Shown here in pieces: positions 9,592-19,322 of a stretch of DNA of 43,815 bases (the stretch's first letter is position 1; each line of letters opens with the position of its first letter). The notes under the pieces are model-generated. The model saw only the letters and a list, made by a program, of their open reading frames with translations. It ran no database searches and was not told the DNA's origin. The stretch comes from JBCCTJ01 sp039198585. Its GTDB lineage: Bacteria > Bacteroidota > Bacteroidia > Cytophagales > Amoebophilaceae. The stretch is taken from contig JBCCTJ010000002.1 in the NCBI GenBank assembly GCA_039198585.1, positions 1 to 43,815 on the forward strand. The letters run 5' to 3'. A program made the position numbers and the translations under genes.

Positions 9592-9767
9592 GTGCGTGGA
9601 CGATGATAATTTTAGTAATTGCACGCAATATATTCTTTTCGATTGATTTTGAAGTACCTGATAGAAAAAGGTATTCTTTTTGTAAGAATGAGGGAAATAT
9701 GCCCTTCATTCTTAACAAGGACACATTATGCATCAGTGGTTGTTAGTGCACTGTGATAGGTATTTCC

Positions 9768-11357
9768 TTACAGAGATTGCTTATTACAAGCCAATCTCCT
9801 GTGGGGTTGAGCTGTACTTACATTGATAGGGATATTTTTCAGCATCAATACTTTTTCCAAAAAGAGCAGGTCTGGTAGTTGATACTCTATATCACTTAAG
9901 AATGCTTTTTCTATACCTTTACTTCCTTGATAGTGAATAACTAGTAGTAGAGATTTAATACACTTTTCGTCTGGTTTTTTAGCATAAGTGTATAGTACTT
10001 TCTTATCTAGTTTGCTGATCTTTTGATAAGGAATATTGATGTTCATTTTTAGTACATTGCTTAATATAATCTTTTCTGATTTGACAATAACACTATATAC
10101 CAATAGTATAGATGATAGGCTCAATAGTAAAATAGGGAGCCCTATCCCTAATAGAATAAAAGCTTTCTTTCGGGCTAAATTATATGCGTAAGAAGTGCCA
10201 TGGGTATCATATATTTGACCAATAGCCCATATGGACAGAAGTAAGCTCCAGACAAAGTTTACATGCTGAAACCAACGACTAATCGATATTATCTGAGAGG
10301 TAGTAGCTAGCTGATCTATTTTTCTCTTAATTTGTTCTTCTCTTGTAGCATCTATTTTTTTACTCTCTCGTTTTTTGAAGAGCTTCTTAGTATAATCAGT
10401 GTCTAGCAGTAAGTCTATGTCGTCTGTAGAAAAATTGTACTTATGTAATAAATGATGGTGTGAATGTCTGCCGGCATTGGTGTGAACGATCACAGTATTA
10501 ATGATACCTAGTAGCATCCAGAACCGCGCTGCATGTAGTGAGCTTCCTGTGAGCCACATACCAATCACAGGAGGAAGTACATCTACAAAAGCTTCTAAAG
10601 GATGAGCGTACAGGGAGGTAAAGCCTAAAGGCACCTCAAATTCATGGTGAACACTATGAATATGCTGATAGATAAGGGGTGTGTGCAAGAGACGATGAAC
10701 GATGTAAAAAATAATGGTATAGCACAAGTAAGTAATGATGCCATCTATACCTAATGTTCCCCAGCTTTTATCGGTTTCTTGTGGTAAATCTTTAGCTAGT
10801 TCTTGAATAGGTGCCAGGTGGATCAGCTGATTGATCAATACTTGTAGTATGACGAGCCAGTAACTAGGATGATGCTTTTGCGCCTGACGCGGTACTTTAT
10901 AAGGACGCATCAAGGGGCTGTTATACAAAATATAAACGATCAAAGAAATTATCCAATAAGTAGCTACGAACTGCTGAAATATATCGTGTGGATCAAATGT
11001 AAAGTGGTCCTTCCTTTTGATGATATATAGAACAGTCCCTCCTATAAGAATTGAGTTATAGATCCACATGCTAGCGCTCACAGGATATATGTATTTGCTT
11101 TTTTTCTGACTCTTTTTAGATGCATTTTGAGTAGGCTGTAGCCTACTATTTCTGGAGATTTTTTCAGTGTGAGATTTACCTGTATTTTGACTAATCGAAT
11201 AGTTGGTGGAAGAAAAAGTGCAAAGCAGTAAAGCTATCAATGTATGTTTGATGAACATCATCATCTTTTGGGTGTAGAATTTATTCTGGGTTAATATAAC
11301 TTTTTTGACAGAAAGAAAAGACATATTTCTGTATTGTCTATAGTAGTTTTTATTCAT
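9768..11357 (-). CDS. Sterol desaturase/fatty acid hydroxylase superfamily membrane protein
   Basis: A 529-residue integral membrane protein with the histidine clusters of the membrane-bound di-iron hydroxylases (FA_hydroxylase family): HRLLH at 221-225, HSVHH at 234-238, an AHPLE at about 251, and HSHHH at 298-302. The family introduces hydroxyl groups or double bonds into sterols, fatty acids or alkylglycerols using oxygen. At least four hydrophobic helices precede and flank the boxes, and two more follow at about 360-430. A further ~95 residues (from about 435) are soluble and mixed alpha/beta, an unusual C-terminal addition I cannot name. A signal-like segment starts at the internal methionines 32-34 (FIKHTLIALLLCTFSS), so the true start may be near 11264. 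It follows secA by 80 bases on the same strand. The substrate is unknown; a host lipid is conceivable. Confidence 0.85.
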   Translation of the reverse strand: MNKNYYRQYRNMSFLSVKKVILTQNKFYTQKMMMFIKHTLIALLLCTFSSTNYSISQNTGKSHTEKISRNSRLQPTQNASKKSQKKSKYIYPVSASMWIYNSILIGGTVLYIIKRKDHFTFDPHDIFQQFVATYWIISLIVYILYNSPLMRPYKVPRQAQKHHPSYWLVILQVLINQLIHLAPIQELAKDLPQETDKSWGTLGIDGIITYLCYTIIFYIVHRLLHTPLIYQHIHSVHHEFEVPLGFTSLYAHPLEAFVDVLPPVIGMWLTGSSLHAARFWMLLGIINTVIVHTNAGRHSHHHLLHKYNFSTDDIDLLLDTDYTKKLFKKRESKKIDATREEQIKRKIDQLATTSQIISISRWFQHVNFVWSLLLSIWAIGQIYDTHGTSYAYNLARKKAFILLGIGLPILLLSLSSILLVYSVIVKSEKIILSNVLKMNINIPYQKISKLDKKVLYTYAKKPDEKCIKSLLLVIHYQGSKGIEKAFLSDIEYQLPDLLFLEKVLMLKNIPINVSTAQPHRRLACNKQSL

Positions 11358-11437
11358 TATGATTAAATAGTTGCTAGGCTAAATGGTGAAAGGCTGCTGT
11401 TTTTTCCTAAAACTGAATTGTATAGAGCTTGATTAGG

Positions 11438-14400
11438 TTACTGCGAATCATGCTCAAGAACAGCACATTTTTTGTCTTGAATATCTTTTTCTACTGTTTT
11501 ATACTTAACATTTTCTTTGATAGTCCCATCGGTATATTTGACACTTACTCTTTCATTACGTCCTATGACTTTCTCAGATCGTGCAGGTAATTCTGCCTTA
11601 TCAAGGCTATTGTTATGATATTGACTATCATCGTCTGGTCGGTACTCTTCTAGTAGATCGTGATCTTCAACATCAACTTTAGCTTTGAGTACAAGTATAT
11701 TATCTTCTATAAGTTGCGTGTGAAACAAGTCATGAGTTACCTGATAATTAATAGCTTGTATGAGTCCTCTGAAAGCAGCTATTCCATCAAATTTGTAAAC
11801 TAAAAGCGGGTCTTTATTTTCGTAACTAGCATTTCTTGCATTCTCTTTCAAGTACTCCATAGTTTGCAGGTGCTCTTTCCAATACTCATCGATAATAGTG
11901 AGTAAAATTTTTTGCTGAATAGATTGAAGCATAGATTTCCCTTTAGAACGTTTAAATGCTTCTAAGTTGATTAATATTTTATAGTTTTTTTCTTTACAGA
12001 GCAAATTAATCAATAGATAATCAATCCCTTTGTCTAAGACTTTTACTTTTTCACTGATGATGTTTAGCCACTTGTCCTCCTTTTTCTTTTTTTCTTCAAG
12101 GACCTTATGAAAAAACTCTTTGACTATTCTAGGAGAAACATGGACGACTTGCGGTAAAGAAGTGTGTCTTATTCCAAAAGTATCAAAGAGCTCTATAGCC
12201 AGTTTTTGCGTATTATAAACGGTTCTAGTCAGTATAGTTTCTACGGTACTATAAATGATATGAAGAATATCAAAAGGAAGCTTTTGTTGGTACAACGCAT
12301 GGTTTCTTTTCTGATATATGATAGACCGTTGCTTGCCCAATACATCATCATAGTCTAGTGCTCTTTTTCGACTCATGAAGTGATTTTGCTCTAGATTCTT
12401 CTGAACATTTTCAATAGCACGTGTAATGAGATTGTCTTCTAGTACTTCACCTTCTTCATGAAACATATTATCCACTTGTTTACCTATGTAACCATGCTTA
12501 AAGTGAACAATAAGAGGATCTTCCAAAGATAAATAGCAAACAGTAGTACCTTGATCTCCTTGCCTACCTGCACGACCACGACTTTGATTGTTCACACGAC
12601 GAGTTTCATGCTTTTCTGCAATAATGAGATAGAGTCCACCTGCTTCCAAAGCTTCAGGGGAAAGCTGTATATCTGTACCTCTACCTGCCATTTGGGTAGC
12701 GATAGTAATACTGTTTGCTTGCCCGGCTCTTGCAATAATGTCTGCTTCTAAGTGGTGGTTTTTTGCATTTAAAACTTGTTTTGGACTTACCTGTAGCTTT
12801 TTCCGTAGATACTCTGATACTTCTACAGAAGGAGTAATCAGTAGAATAGGTCTTTTCGTTTTTTTGATTGTTTCTACATGCTGCGAAATGGCCTCAAATT
12901 TTTCATGTTGCGTTTTATAAATCTTGTCGTTAAGATCTTTACGTTGAATAGGCTTGTTAGGAGGAATGATGACTACTTCCAAGCGATAGATATCCCACAT
13001 TTCTGCGGCTTCTGTAGCAGCAGTTCCTGTCATTCCTGATAGCTTATAGTACATTCTAAATTGATTCTGAGGTGTGATTGTAGCATAAGTTTGGCTACTT
13101 TTTTCCACTTCTAGACCTTCTTTTGCCTCTATCGCTTGGTGAAGACCGTCCGAATAGCGGCGGCCTTCTAGAATACGACCTGTTTTTTCATCTACAATTT
13201 TGACTTTTCCTTGTAGTACAACATAGTCTATATTCTTTTGGAAAAGAGCGTATGCTTTTAATAACTGATTGATGGCATGGATACGCGCTGCTTTGACTCC
13301 ATAGTCTTTTGTCAGTTGATTTCTCTGTGCAGTTTTAACTTCTAAAGATAAGTTAGCATCTTTTTCTATCTCAGCTACCTTGGTAGCAATATCTGGTAAA
13401 ATAAAAAAAGTGGGATCTTTGTCATGTTCTGTTAGATAAGCAATCCCTTTATCCGTAAGTTCAATACTATTGGTAGTTGCGTCAATAGTAAAATAAAGAG
13501 GTTCATCAGCTTCAGGCATTAACCTTTTATTTTCTTGTAAGTAATAATCTTCTGTTGTAGCTAGTAGCTGCTTAATACCTTTTTCACTCAAATAGCTGAT
13601 TAAGTTAGGGTCTTTGGGAAGTCCTCGATACACACGGAATAAACTTAATCCCGCTTCTGATTTTTTATTATCTACTAGCTTGTTCTTGCTGTCGTCTAGA
13701 AGGTTAGCTATTAGTTTTTTTTGTACATGATAAAGCTGCTGAATACGTGGCTTCAAACTTCGAAACTCCCTATTATTATCTTTCTTCACTGGTCCCGATA
13801 TAATTAAAGGAGTCCGGGCATCATCTATCAAAACAGAGTCTATTTCATCCACAATAGCATAATAGTGGCCCCTTTGTACTTGTGCTTCTGAAGTTTTAGC
13901 CATATTATCACGTAGATAATCAAAGCCAAACTCATTGTTCGTGCCATACACGATATCGGCTTGGTAAGCACGAGCCCTCTCTTGACTATGGGAGGGATAT
14001 TTCTCTATACAGTCTACTGTAATACCATGAAACTGATAGATAGGGGCCATCCACTCCGCATCTCTTTTGGCTAGGTAGTCATTGACAGTAACAATATGTA
14101 CCCCTTTTTGTAAAAGTGCGTTCAAAAAAGCAGGAAGAGTAGCGACTAAGGTTTTACCTTCTCCTGTACCCATTTCTGCTATTTTACCTTTATGCAATAC
14201 AATACCACCCATCAGCTGAACATCATAATGAAGCATGTTCCACTTTTTCTGACGCCCAGCTACTTCCCATGTACTGCTATAATGAGCTTGCCCCTCTTTG
14301 ATCTGGATGTGCTGGTAGATATCAGCCAGTTTTTTATCTTGATCATTGGCGGTTACTATGAGTGCTTCACTTGTTTGAAAACGCCGCGCTGTTTCTTTGA

Positions 14401-14737
14401 CAATCGCAAAAGCTTGTGGTAAATATTGTGTTAAAAGCTTTTCCCTTTGATCTTTAAGTGCTTTTTCTTCTGCTTCTACTTGATCAAACAATTTTAGCTT
14501 TTCCTGAATATCTCCTGCATCACTAGCTCGCTTTTTGAGAGCTAGTATGCGATTTTCCTGTTTGCATACTCCTTTCTGGAGGTCTTGTCTAATGCTATCA
14601 GTGGCTTGTCGTAACTCATCATTGCTAAGTTTTTGCAACTCTTGATAGTATTGATTGATGGTATTGATTTGCTTTTTCAGCTGACGAATAGCTCTACCTT
14701 GACTTGTTCCGAATAGACGTGTTATAAAACTGAACAT
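11438..14737 (-). CDS. secA: Preprotein translocase ATPase SecA
   Basis: A 1099-residue motor protein that drives unfolded preproteins through SecYEG. Motif I GTGEGKT lies at residues 190-196, the DEAD-type box DEIDSV near 300, and the helicase motif VI region NNQSRGRAGRQGDQG in the second nucleotide-binding domain. The preprotein-crosslinking, helical scaffold and helical wing regions follow. It is about 200 residues longer than E. coli SecA (901), from insertions such as that around 320-450; such enlarged SecA proteins are usual in Bacteroidetes. The C-terminal zinc-binding cysteine motif is absent: the tail reads QDKKCAVLEHDSQ. No frameshift was found. The many proteins with signal peptides in this window are its plausible clients. 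Confidence 0.98.
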   Translation of the reverse strand: MFSFITRLFGTSQGRAIRQLKKQINTINQYYQELQKLSNDELRQATDSIRQDLQKGVCKQENRILALKKRASDAGDIQEKLKLFDQVEAEEKALKDQREKLLTQYLPQAFAIVKETARRFQTSEALIVTANDQDKKLADIYQHIQIKEGQAHYSSTWEVAGRQKKWNMLHYDVQLMGGIVLHKGKIAEMGTGEGKTLVATLPAFLNALLQKGVHIVTVNDYLAKRDAEWMAPIYQFHGITVDCIEKYPSHSQERARAYQADIVYGTNNEFGFDYLRDNMAKTSEAQVQRGHYYAIVDEIDSVLIDDARTPLIISGPVKKDNNREFRSLKPRIQQLYHVQKKLIANLLDDSKNKLVDNKKSEAGLSLFRVYRGLPKDPNLISYLSEKGIKQLLATTEDYYLQENKRLMPEADEPLYFTIDATTNSIELTDKGIAYLTEHDKDPTFFILPDIATKVAEIEKDANLSLEVKTAQRNQLTKDYGVKAARIHAINQLLKAYALFQKNIDYVVLQGKVKIVDEKTGRILEGRRYSDGLHQAIEAKEGLEVEKSSQTYATITPQNQFRMYYKLSGMTGTAATEAAEMWDIYRLEVVIIPPNKPIQRKDLNDKIYKTQHEKFEAISQHVETIKKTKRPILLITPSVEVSEYLRKKLQVSPKQVLNAKNHHLEADIIARAGQANSITIATQMAGRGTDIQLSPEALEAGGLYLIIAEKHETRRVNNQSRGRAGRQGDQGTTVCYLSLEDPLIVHFKHGYIGKQVDNMFHEEGEVLEDNLITRAIENVQKNLEQNHFMSRKRALDYDDVLGKQRSIIYQKRNHALYQQKLPFDILHIIYSTVETILTRTVYNTQKLAIELFDTFGIRHTSLPQVVHVSPRIVKEFFHKVLEEKKKKEDKWLNIISEKVKVLDKGIDYLLINLLCKEKNYKILINLEAFKRSKGKSMLQSIQQKILLTIIDEYWKEHLQTMEYLKENARNASYENKDPLLVYKFDGIAAFRGLIQAINYQVTHDLFHTQLIEDNILVLKAKVDVEDHDLLEEYRPDDDSQYHNNSLDKAELPARSEKVIGRNERVSVKYTDGTIKENVKYKTVEKDIQDKKCAVLEHDSQ

Positions 14738-14974
14738 AATAGAAAAATGATTGAGGACAAATATAAGACTTTATAGGATAGGGAACTATCACGCAATAAG
14801 GTTTATGCGTTCTTTTAAGTAGTAAGGTGCTGTTATAGCCTACATATTGATGAATATCATTGATTGCAATTAACTAGTACTTGACTGTCCTCTTCTTTGA
14901 AATAAAGCATCCTATACCATGGTTGTATAGTTTTTTAGTAGGTAAATATCACCTATTAGATGAGACCTTACCAG

Positions 14975-15196
14975 CTAGTTTAGTTCTTTTGAATTACTGA
15001 TTTTTTTGATTTTACTTATGGTTTGATTATGAAAAAGCATCCCAATACAGACAGTGCTACTTATTATCATAGCCAATATCAATACAATCTTGCCTATTTT
15101 GCTTTTACCTGCTTGACCTGTTTAACTTCTATCAGTAGCTGATTTGTTAATTTTATTGTTCAAATCTTGCAGACTTTTTTCAATACTTTTGACTCG
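14975..15196 (-). pseudogene. C-terminal remnant of a small coiled-coil membrane protein, cut by the IS
   Basis: Reading the minus strand leftward from the IS boundary, one frame stays open for 73 codons except for a single TAA at 15122-15124, then stops at 14975. The first part (VKSIEKSLQDLNNKINKSA) looks like a coiled coil. The second (KSKIGKIVLILAMIISS and onward) is a transmembrane helix followed by a short basic tail. The frame begins exactly at the left inverted repeat of the IS256-type element, so the gene was probably interrupted there. A candidate N-terminal half lies beyond the right end of the element (16508-16693). The protein is not recognised. Confidence 0.45.
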
Positions 15197-15220
15197 GGAG
15201 TGTAATCTAAACTCTGTCTA
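15197..15220 (+). repeat. Left terminal inverted repeat of IS256-type element
   Basis: 24 bases beginning GGAGTGTAATCTAAACT. It pairs with 16469-16492 at 23 of 24 positions, differing at a single C/A position. Confidence 0.88.
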
Positions 15221-15264
15221 AGGAAAATTTAACTTTGATTATTTAACATTTACCCTTAGACATT

Positions 15265-16471
15265 ATGAACAAACACACCTTAGAAGAAATGAAAGCAAAA
15301 GCCTTGAAGCAACTCAGACAAGGCATTTCCTTATTTGGTAAAAACGGAGCTTTTGCTCTTCTACTAAAAGACTTCCTTAAACAAGCACTAGAAGATGAAA
15401 TAGAAGAACACCTTAACGAGACTCAAAGAGTTGCTGGGAATAATCGAAGCGGTCAAGGAGCAAAAACTATAAAAAACGAGCTAGGCACTTTTAGAATGCA
15501 GACTCCATAAGACAGGCAAAGTACATTTAATCCTAAAATAGTGCGTAAGCGAGAAAGTATACTAGCAAATACACTTGAAGAGAAAATTAGGACTTTATGG
15601 AATAGAAATGAGCTATCTAGATATCGCTAAGCACATATCAAAGAAATGTACGATACAGACATTTTTATTAGGATACTGATTCAAATTACAGATCGAATCA
15701 TCCCTACAATTAAGGCTTGGCAGAGTAGAACACTGGAAAGTGTTTACTCTATTGTATTCTTAGATGCATAGCATCAAAAAATACAGGATAATGGTTTTGT
15801 AAAAACCAAGACTCTCTATAGCGATGACAATCAACAAATAGGGGGAAAAAGAAATTCTTAGCCTTCATCTTAACGAAAGTGAAGGTGCGAATTTCTGGCT
15901 CGAAATCCTAACAGACCTTCAGAATAGGGGAGTGAAAGATATACTAATAACTTGTACGGATAATTTGAAAATTTTTTTTGAAGCAATTCAAAGTATTTTT
16001 CCACAAACTGAGATTCAAAGCTGCATTGTACAACAGATACGCAATTCGCTTCAATACATTTCGACAAGAGATAGAAAAGAGTTTGTGCAAGATTTAAAAA
16101 AAACATACAAAGCCCAAACCAAAGAAGCTGCTGAGGAAGAACTCCTTTTTTTGTCCGAGAAATGAAAAAAAATACCTTATAGTCGTAAAATCTTGGGAAG
16201 ATAACTGAGGAAAGCGTAGTGCTTATTTTGCCTATATGGCACCCATTAGAAAACTTATTAATAAGGCCAATCCAATAGAAAGATACCATTGGCAGCTCAG
16301 AAAAGTGGCCAAAAATAAAGGGACTTTGTTAAAGGTTGTGTTTGTAGCTATAAAAAACATAGCAAAAAATGGAGTGCTTCCTTGTCACATTCAGGTTTAA
16401 AAGTACAACAATTAACCATTAGATTTGGATCTAGAATGCCTCTTAATTTAACCTTACATTTGAAATCGTAG
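15265..16471 (+). pseudogene. IS256-family transposase, multiply broken
   Basis: The first 81 codons from the ATG at 15265 are intact and match the family N terminus: a helical start, then FLKQALEDEIEEHLNE, NNRSGQGAKTIKNELG and RMQTP. The DNA then continues in shifting frames with recognisable family pieces. These include MSYLDIAKHISK, VYSIVFLDA followed by a stop where the family has further sequence, LNESEGANFWLEILTDLQNRGVKDILITC (16 kb region), and FPQTEIQSCIVQQIRNSLQYIS. At least several stops and frame changes separate these, and the C-terminal third is reduced to fragments. In the family the protein is a DDE-type transposase; this copy cannot be functional. Confidence 0.85.
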
Positions 16472-16492
16472 ACATAGTTTAGATTACACTCC
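16469..16492 (-). repeat. Right terminal inverted repeat of IS256-type element
   Basis: The complement reads GGAGTGTAATCTAAACT at its outer end and pairs with 15197-15220. The likely stop codon of the decayed transposase overlaps it. Confidence 0.88.
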
Positions 16493-16507
16493 TAAAAATA
16501 GCTGTTC

Positions 16508-16693
16508 CTATTTTATTCTTGTTAAGAGTTGGGAAGCTCCAGAATCAACTTGATTAAAATTATTCACTTGGCATTGTATCAATTTTACTTGTAGGAATCT
16601 TTTTTTCCAAAAAACATCCTCTGCTCGTTCAATATAATGTTCTAAATACTCCTTCGCAGCTTTCATTTTGTTCTTATTATCATGATTATTCAA
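16508..16693 (-). CDS. Short unrecognised ORF beside the IS, possible gene fragment
   Basis: A 61-codon frame starting MNNHDNKNKMKAAKEYLEHY, predicted helical and charged, ending 16 bases from the right end of the IS. I do not recognise it. It lies on the same strand as the truncated coiled-coil membrane remnant on the other side of the element, so it could be the N-terminal half of that interrupted gene. It could also be a chance frame. No domain motif is visible. Confidence 0.3.
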   Translation of the reverse strand: MNNHDNKNKMKAAKEYLEHYIERAEDVFWKKRFLQVKLIQCQVNNFNQVDSGASQLLTRIK

Positions 16694-16925
16694 GTAATTA
16701 TGATAGGCTATATGGTAATACTAGCTTAGAATATCTAGGTTTTCTTTAAGGATTACTTGGAATGTTTGATCGGTAGTTTATTTATACAAAAAAACAAATT
16801 ATTAATTATACAATTAGTTTATATATCTGTGCTCCTTTCATTTTCCCAATTCGCTATTTTGCTATTTCTAAAAGGTTTTTATAATTTGCATTTCTTCAAT
16901 GCATAATTACTTCTACTATTACCAT

Positions 16926-17492
16926 ATGACCAAAAAACTTTTAGCAGGACAATCTCGAAACTATGCCCTCAATACGAGCAATCCTAATAAACTCAAAGAG
17001 TTTGAGCGAATGTTTGCTACATATGATATAAAGCTGACCATTAGTAAAAAAGAAATCAGGGAAATTGTTGCCTCTCCGATTAGTGTTGTTGTACACAAGG
17101 CTTCTCAGTTGCCTGTCGACACAATTGTTGAAGATACATCGCTAGAAGTAGAAGGAGCGGCAGTTGGTATTCATGTAAAGTGGCTGCTAAATCATTTAAG
17201 TTCCTTGCTGGGAAGCCAAGTAGTATGGACTGTTTTATTGGCTTATAGAAATCTAAATGATCAAGTCTACGTTTATCAAGGAAAAGTCAAAGGAGTACTA
17301 GTCAGTCCTCGTGGGGAAGGATTTGGGTTTGATCCTTGTTTTCAGCCAGTAGGAAGTGCACAGACATTAGCCGAATCAAAACCAGATCGATATAATGCTC
17401 GTGCACAAGCTGTTCTCAACTTTGTACAGAAAAACCCTCTTACGATTCAAAAACCTATTAGAGGATGGCAAGGACGTTGGCAACAAGGCTAG
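16926..17492 (+). CDS. Ham1/RdgB-type non-canonical purine NTP pyrophosphatase
   Basis: About 188 residues with the conserved blocks of the Ham1 (inosine/xanthosine triphosphate pyrophosphatase) family: an N-terminal NTSNPNKLKEFERMF (nucleotide loop), an acidic catalytic block VEDTSLEVEG in place of the common DDSGLxVD, the signature GFGFDPCFQPVGSAQTLAE, and a C-terminal NARAQAVLNFV where the family has SHRxxA. Family members hydrolyse ITP, XTP and dITP to the monophosphate, cleansing the nucleotide pool. The divergent acidic block leaves the precise substrate open. The start is put at the ATG at 16926 (MTKKLLAGQ); another in-frame ATG at 16899 would add nine residues. It sits between IS debris and converges on atpA. 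Confidence 0.8.
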   Translation: MTKKLLAGQSRNYALNTSNPNKLKEFERMFATYDIKLTISKKEIREIVASPISVVVHKASQLPVDTIVEDTSLEVEGAAVGIHVKWLLNHLSSLLGSQVVWTVLLAYRNLNDQVYVYQGKVKGVLVSPRGEGFGFDPCFQPVGSAQTLAESKPDRYNARAQAVLNFVQKNPLTIQKPIRGWQGRWQQG

Positions 17493-17586
17493 CTGCTGGA
17501 GCATGCTCGAGACTAGGTTAAACTATAGATCAAGTTTGCCCAGCAGGCTCATGGCGAAGTCTCTGTTTTTTTATTACTGACACTCC

Positions 17587-17637
17587 TTAAATAATCAAAG
17601 TTAAGTTTTCCTTAGACAGTGTTTAAATTACACTCTC
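17587..17637 (-). repeat. Solitary IS256-type left end
   Basis: The complement of this 51-base stretch reproduces the left end of the element at 15197 (terminal repeat plus the adjoining AAGGAAAA...TTTGATTATTTAA) with three differences over about 49 aligned bases. Similarity stops abruptly at the inner edge and no transposase sequence follows. It is therefore a remnant of a second, mostly deleted copy, lying between the Ham1-type gene and the end of atpA. Confidence 0.8.
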
Positions 17638-17705
17638 CGAATAAAAAAGTTAAGGTAACTCGAAGGTATGTTTATCTCACTGCATGGAATATGATAGCTA
17701 CAAAA

Positions 17706-19286
17706 CTAATGATATTTCTTGAGTAGATTCACAGCTACTTTGTTGAGTACGTTAATTGTCTTTTGACTCATCTTGCCCATACGAAGATCGTACAGTTCTT
17801 CTGGATAACTTTCTACTAGGTTACGCCAGTAGCTATTAACGAAGTGGTATATTTTTTCGGAAGGGATACGATCTATATAGCCTTTGGTAGAAGCATAAAT
17901 AATGACTATTTGCTGCTCTACCGGAACAGGGTTATAAGGAGGCTGCTTAAGCAACAATTGTGTTTTTTTCCCTCTATCGATAATACTTTGGGTAGTGACG
18001 TCTACATCAGATCCAAACTTAGCAAAAGACTCTAGTTCTACAAACTGTGCTTGCTCTATTTTTAAGTTGCCTGCTACTTTTTTCATAGATTTGATTTGAG
18101 CAGCTCCCCCTACGCGAGAAACAGAAATACCTACATTGATGGCAGGACGTATACCTGCATTAAAAAGGTTGCTTTCTAAAAATATTTGTCCATCAGTAAT
18201 GGAGATGACATTAGTAGGGATGTAGGCACTAACATCTCCTTCTTGTGTTTCGATGATAGGAAGGGCTGTTAAAGACCCTCCTCCCTTGACTTGACCTACT
18301 AAAGAAGGAGGTAAATCATTCATGTTTTGTGCGATGTAATCGTTGCGATTGATTTTAGCACTACGTTCTAGAAGTCGTGAGTGCAAGTAAAATATATCAC
18401 CAGGATAGGCTTCACGACCAGGTGGTCGACGTAATAATAATGAAACTTCTCGGTAAGCATTTGCCTGCTTAGATAGATCATCATAAACAACAAGTGCATG
18501 TCGTCCTGTGTCTCTAAAGAATTCTCCTATAGCAGTGCCAGAAAAAGGAGCTAAATATTGTAGTGGAGCAGGTGTAGCAGCTGAGGAAAATAAGATCACA
18601 GTATAGTCCATAGCACCGTATTTTTCCAGTGTAGCTGCGACTTGTGCAATAGAACTTGCACGCTGTCCTACTCCTACATAGATACAGAAAACAGGGTTAC
18701 CCTCTTCAAAGTTTCTTCTTTGGTTGATGATTGTATCAAGAGCGATTGTTGTTTTACCAGTTTGCCTGTCACCAATAATTAACTCGCGCTGTCCTTTACC
18801 AATAGGGATCATCGTATCAATCGCTTTTACTCCTGTTTGTAGAGGTTCATTGATACTTTCACGATAGATCACGCCCGGGGCTCTTCTTTCAAGGGGCATG
18901 GAGAGTAGTTTTCCTTCTATAGGCCCTTTTCCATCAATAGGCTCTCCAAGTGTATTGATGATACGTCCGATAAGTCCATCTCCTACATTTATAGAAATAA
19001 TATGGGCTGTTCTTCTTACTATACTACCTTCTTTGATACTATTTGAATCGCCCAATATCACTACTCCTACATGTTCTTCTTCAAGATTAATGGCCAATCC
19101 TTTGTTACCACTTTCAAATAGTATGAGTTCACCTGCTTGTACGTTTGTGAGTCCATATATAAGAGCTATACCATCTCCTACTTGTAGGACTGAGCCTACT
19201 TCTTCAAGCTGTGTAGGGCTTGAAAAGCTAGCTAGTTCTTTCTCGAGTATAGCTGAAACTTCATCAGCGCGTATTTTCTCTTGCAT
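17706..19286 (-). CDS. atpA: F-type ATP synthase subunit alpha
   Basis: A 526-residue non-catalytic F1 subunit. The P-loop GDRQTGKTT is present near residue 170, preceded by the family's KAIDTMIPIGKGQRELIIG. The conserved arginine region near 375 (NVGISVSRVGGAAQIKSMKKV), which supplies the arginine finger to the beta-subunit sites, is also present. Length and motifs are normal. It is the last gene of atpB-E-F-H-A, 36 bases after atpH. In most bacteria atpG (gamma) follows directly; here the next 200 bases hold an IS remnant and a convergent gene. The complex uses proton flow to make ATP at the inner membrane. Confidence 0.98.
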   Translation of the reverse strand: MQEKIRADEVSAILEKELASFSSPTQLEEVGSVLQVGDGIALIYGLTNVQAGELILFESGNKGLAINLEEEHVGVVILGDSNSIKEGSIVRRTAHIISINVGDGLIGRIINTLGEPIDGKGPIEGKLLSMPLERRAPGVIYRESINEPLQTGVKAIDTMIPIGKGQRELIIGDRQTGKTTIALDTIINQRRNFEEGNPVFCIYVGVGQRASSIAQVAATLEKYGAMDYTVILFSSAATPAPLQYLAPFSGTAIGEFFRDTGRHALVVYDDLSKQANAYREVSLLLRRPPGREAYPGDIFYLHSRLLERSAKINRNDYIAQNMNDLPPSLVGQVKGGGSLTALPIIETQEGDVSAYIPTNVISITDGQIFLESNLFNAGIRPAINVGISVSRVGGAAQIKSMKKVAGNLKIEQAQFVELESFAKFGSDVDVTTQSIIDRGKKTQLLLKQPPYNPVPVEQQIVIIYASTKGYIDRIPSEKIYHFVNSYWRNLVESYPEELYDLRMGKMSQKTINVLNKVAVNLLKKYH

Positions 19287-19322
19287 GATTGTATTAGTTC
19301 TTTTTTATTTGACTTATCTATA

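Larger units (their letters stand above)
15197..16492 (+). mobile_element. Decayed IS256-family insertion sequence
   Basis: A 1296-base element bounded by 24-base terminal inverted repeats that match at 23 positions (15197-15220 and the complement of 16469-16492; both start GGAGTGTAATCTAAACT). Inside is a broken transposase of the IS256 (mutator) group reading left to right. The flanking eight bases do not match (TTGACTCG on the left, TAAAAATA on the right), so no target duplication remains visible. The element is immobile because its transposase is broken. A shorter copy of the left end lies at 17587-17637. Confidence 0.85.

Noticed and set aside
14760..14960. Possible small RNA or gene upstream of secA
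   Set aside because: No open frame, no stable hairpin and no promoter-like element that stands out from the AT-rich background.
15189..16500. Eight-base target duplication around the IS256-type element
   Set aside because: The flanks TTGACTCG and TAAAAATA do not match; any duplication has decayed or been lost by recombination.
17493..17560. Possible terminator from the inverted AGCTGCTGG / CCAGCAGGCT pair
   Set aside because: The loop is too long and no T-tract follows on either strand.
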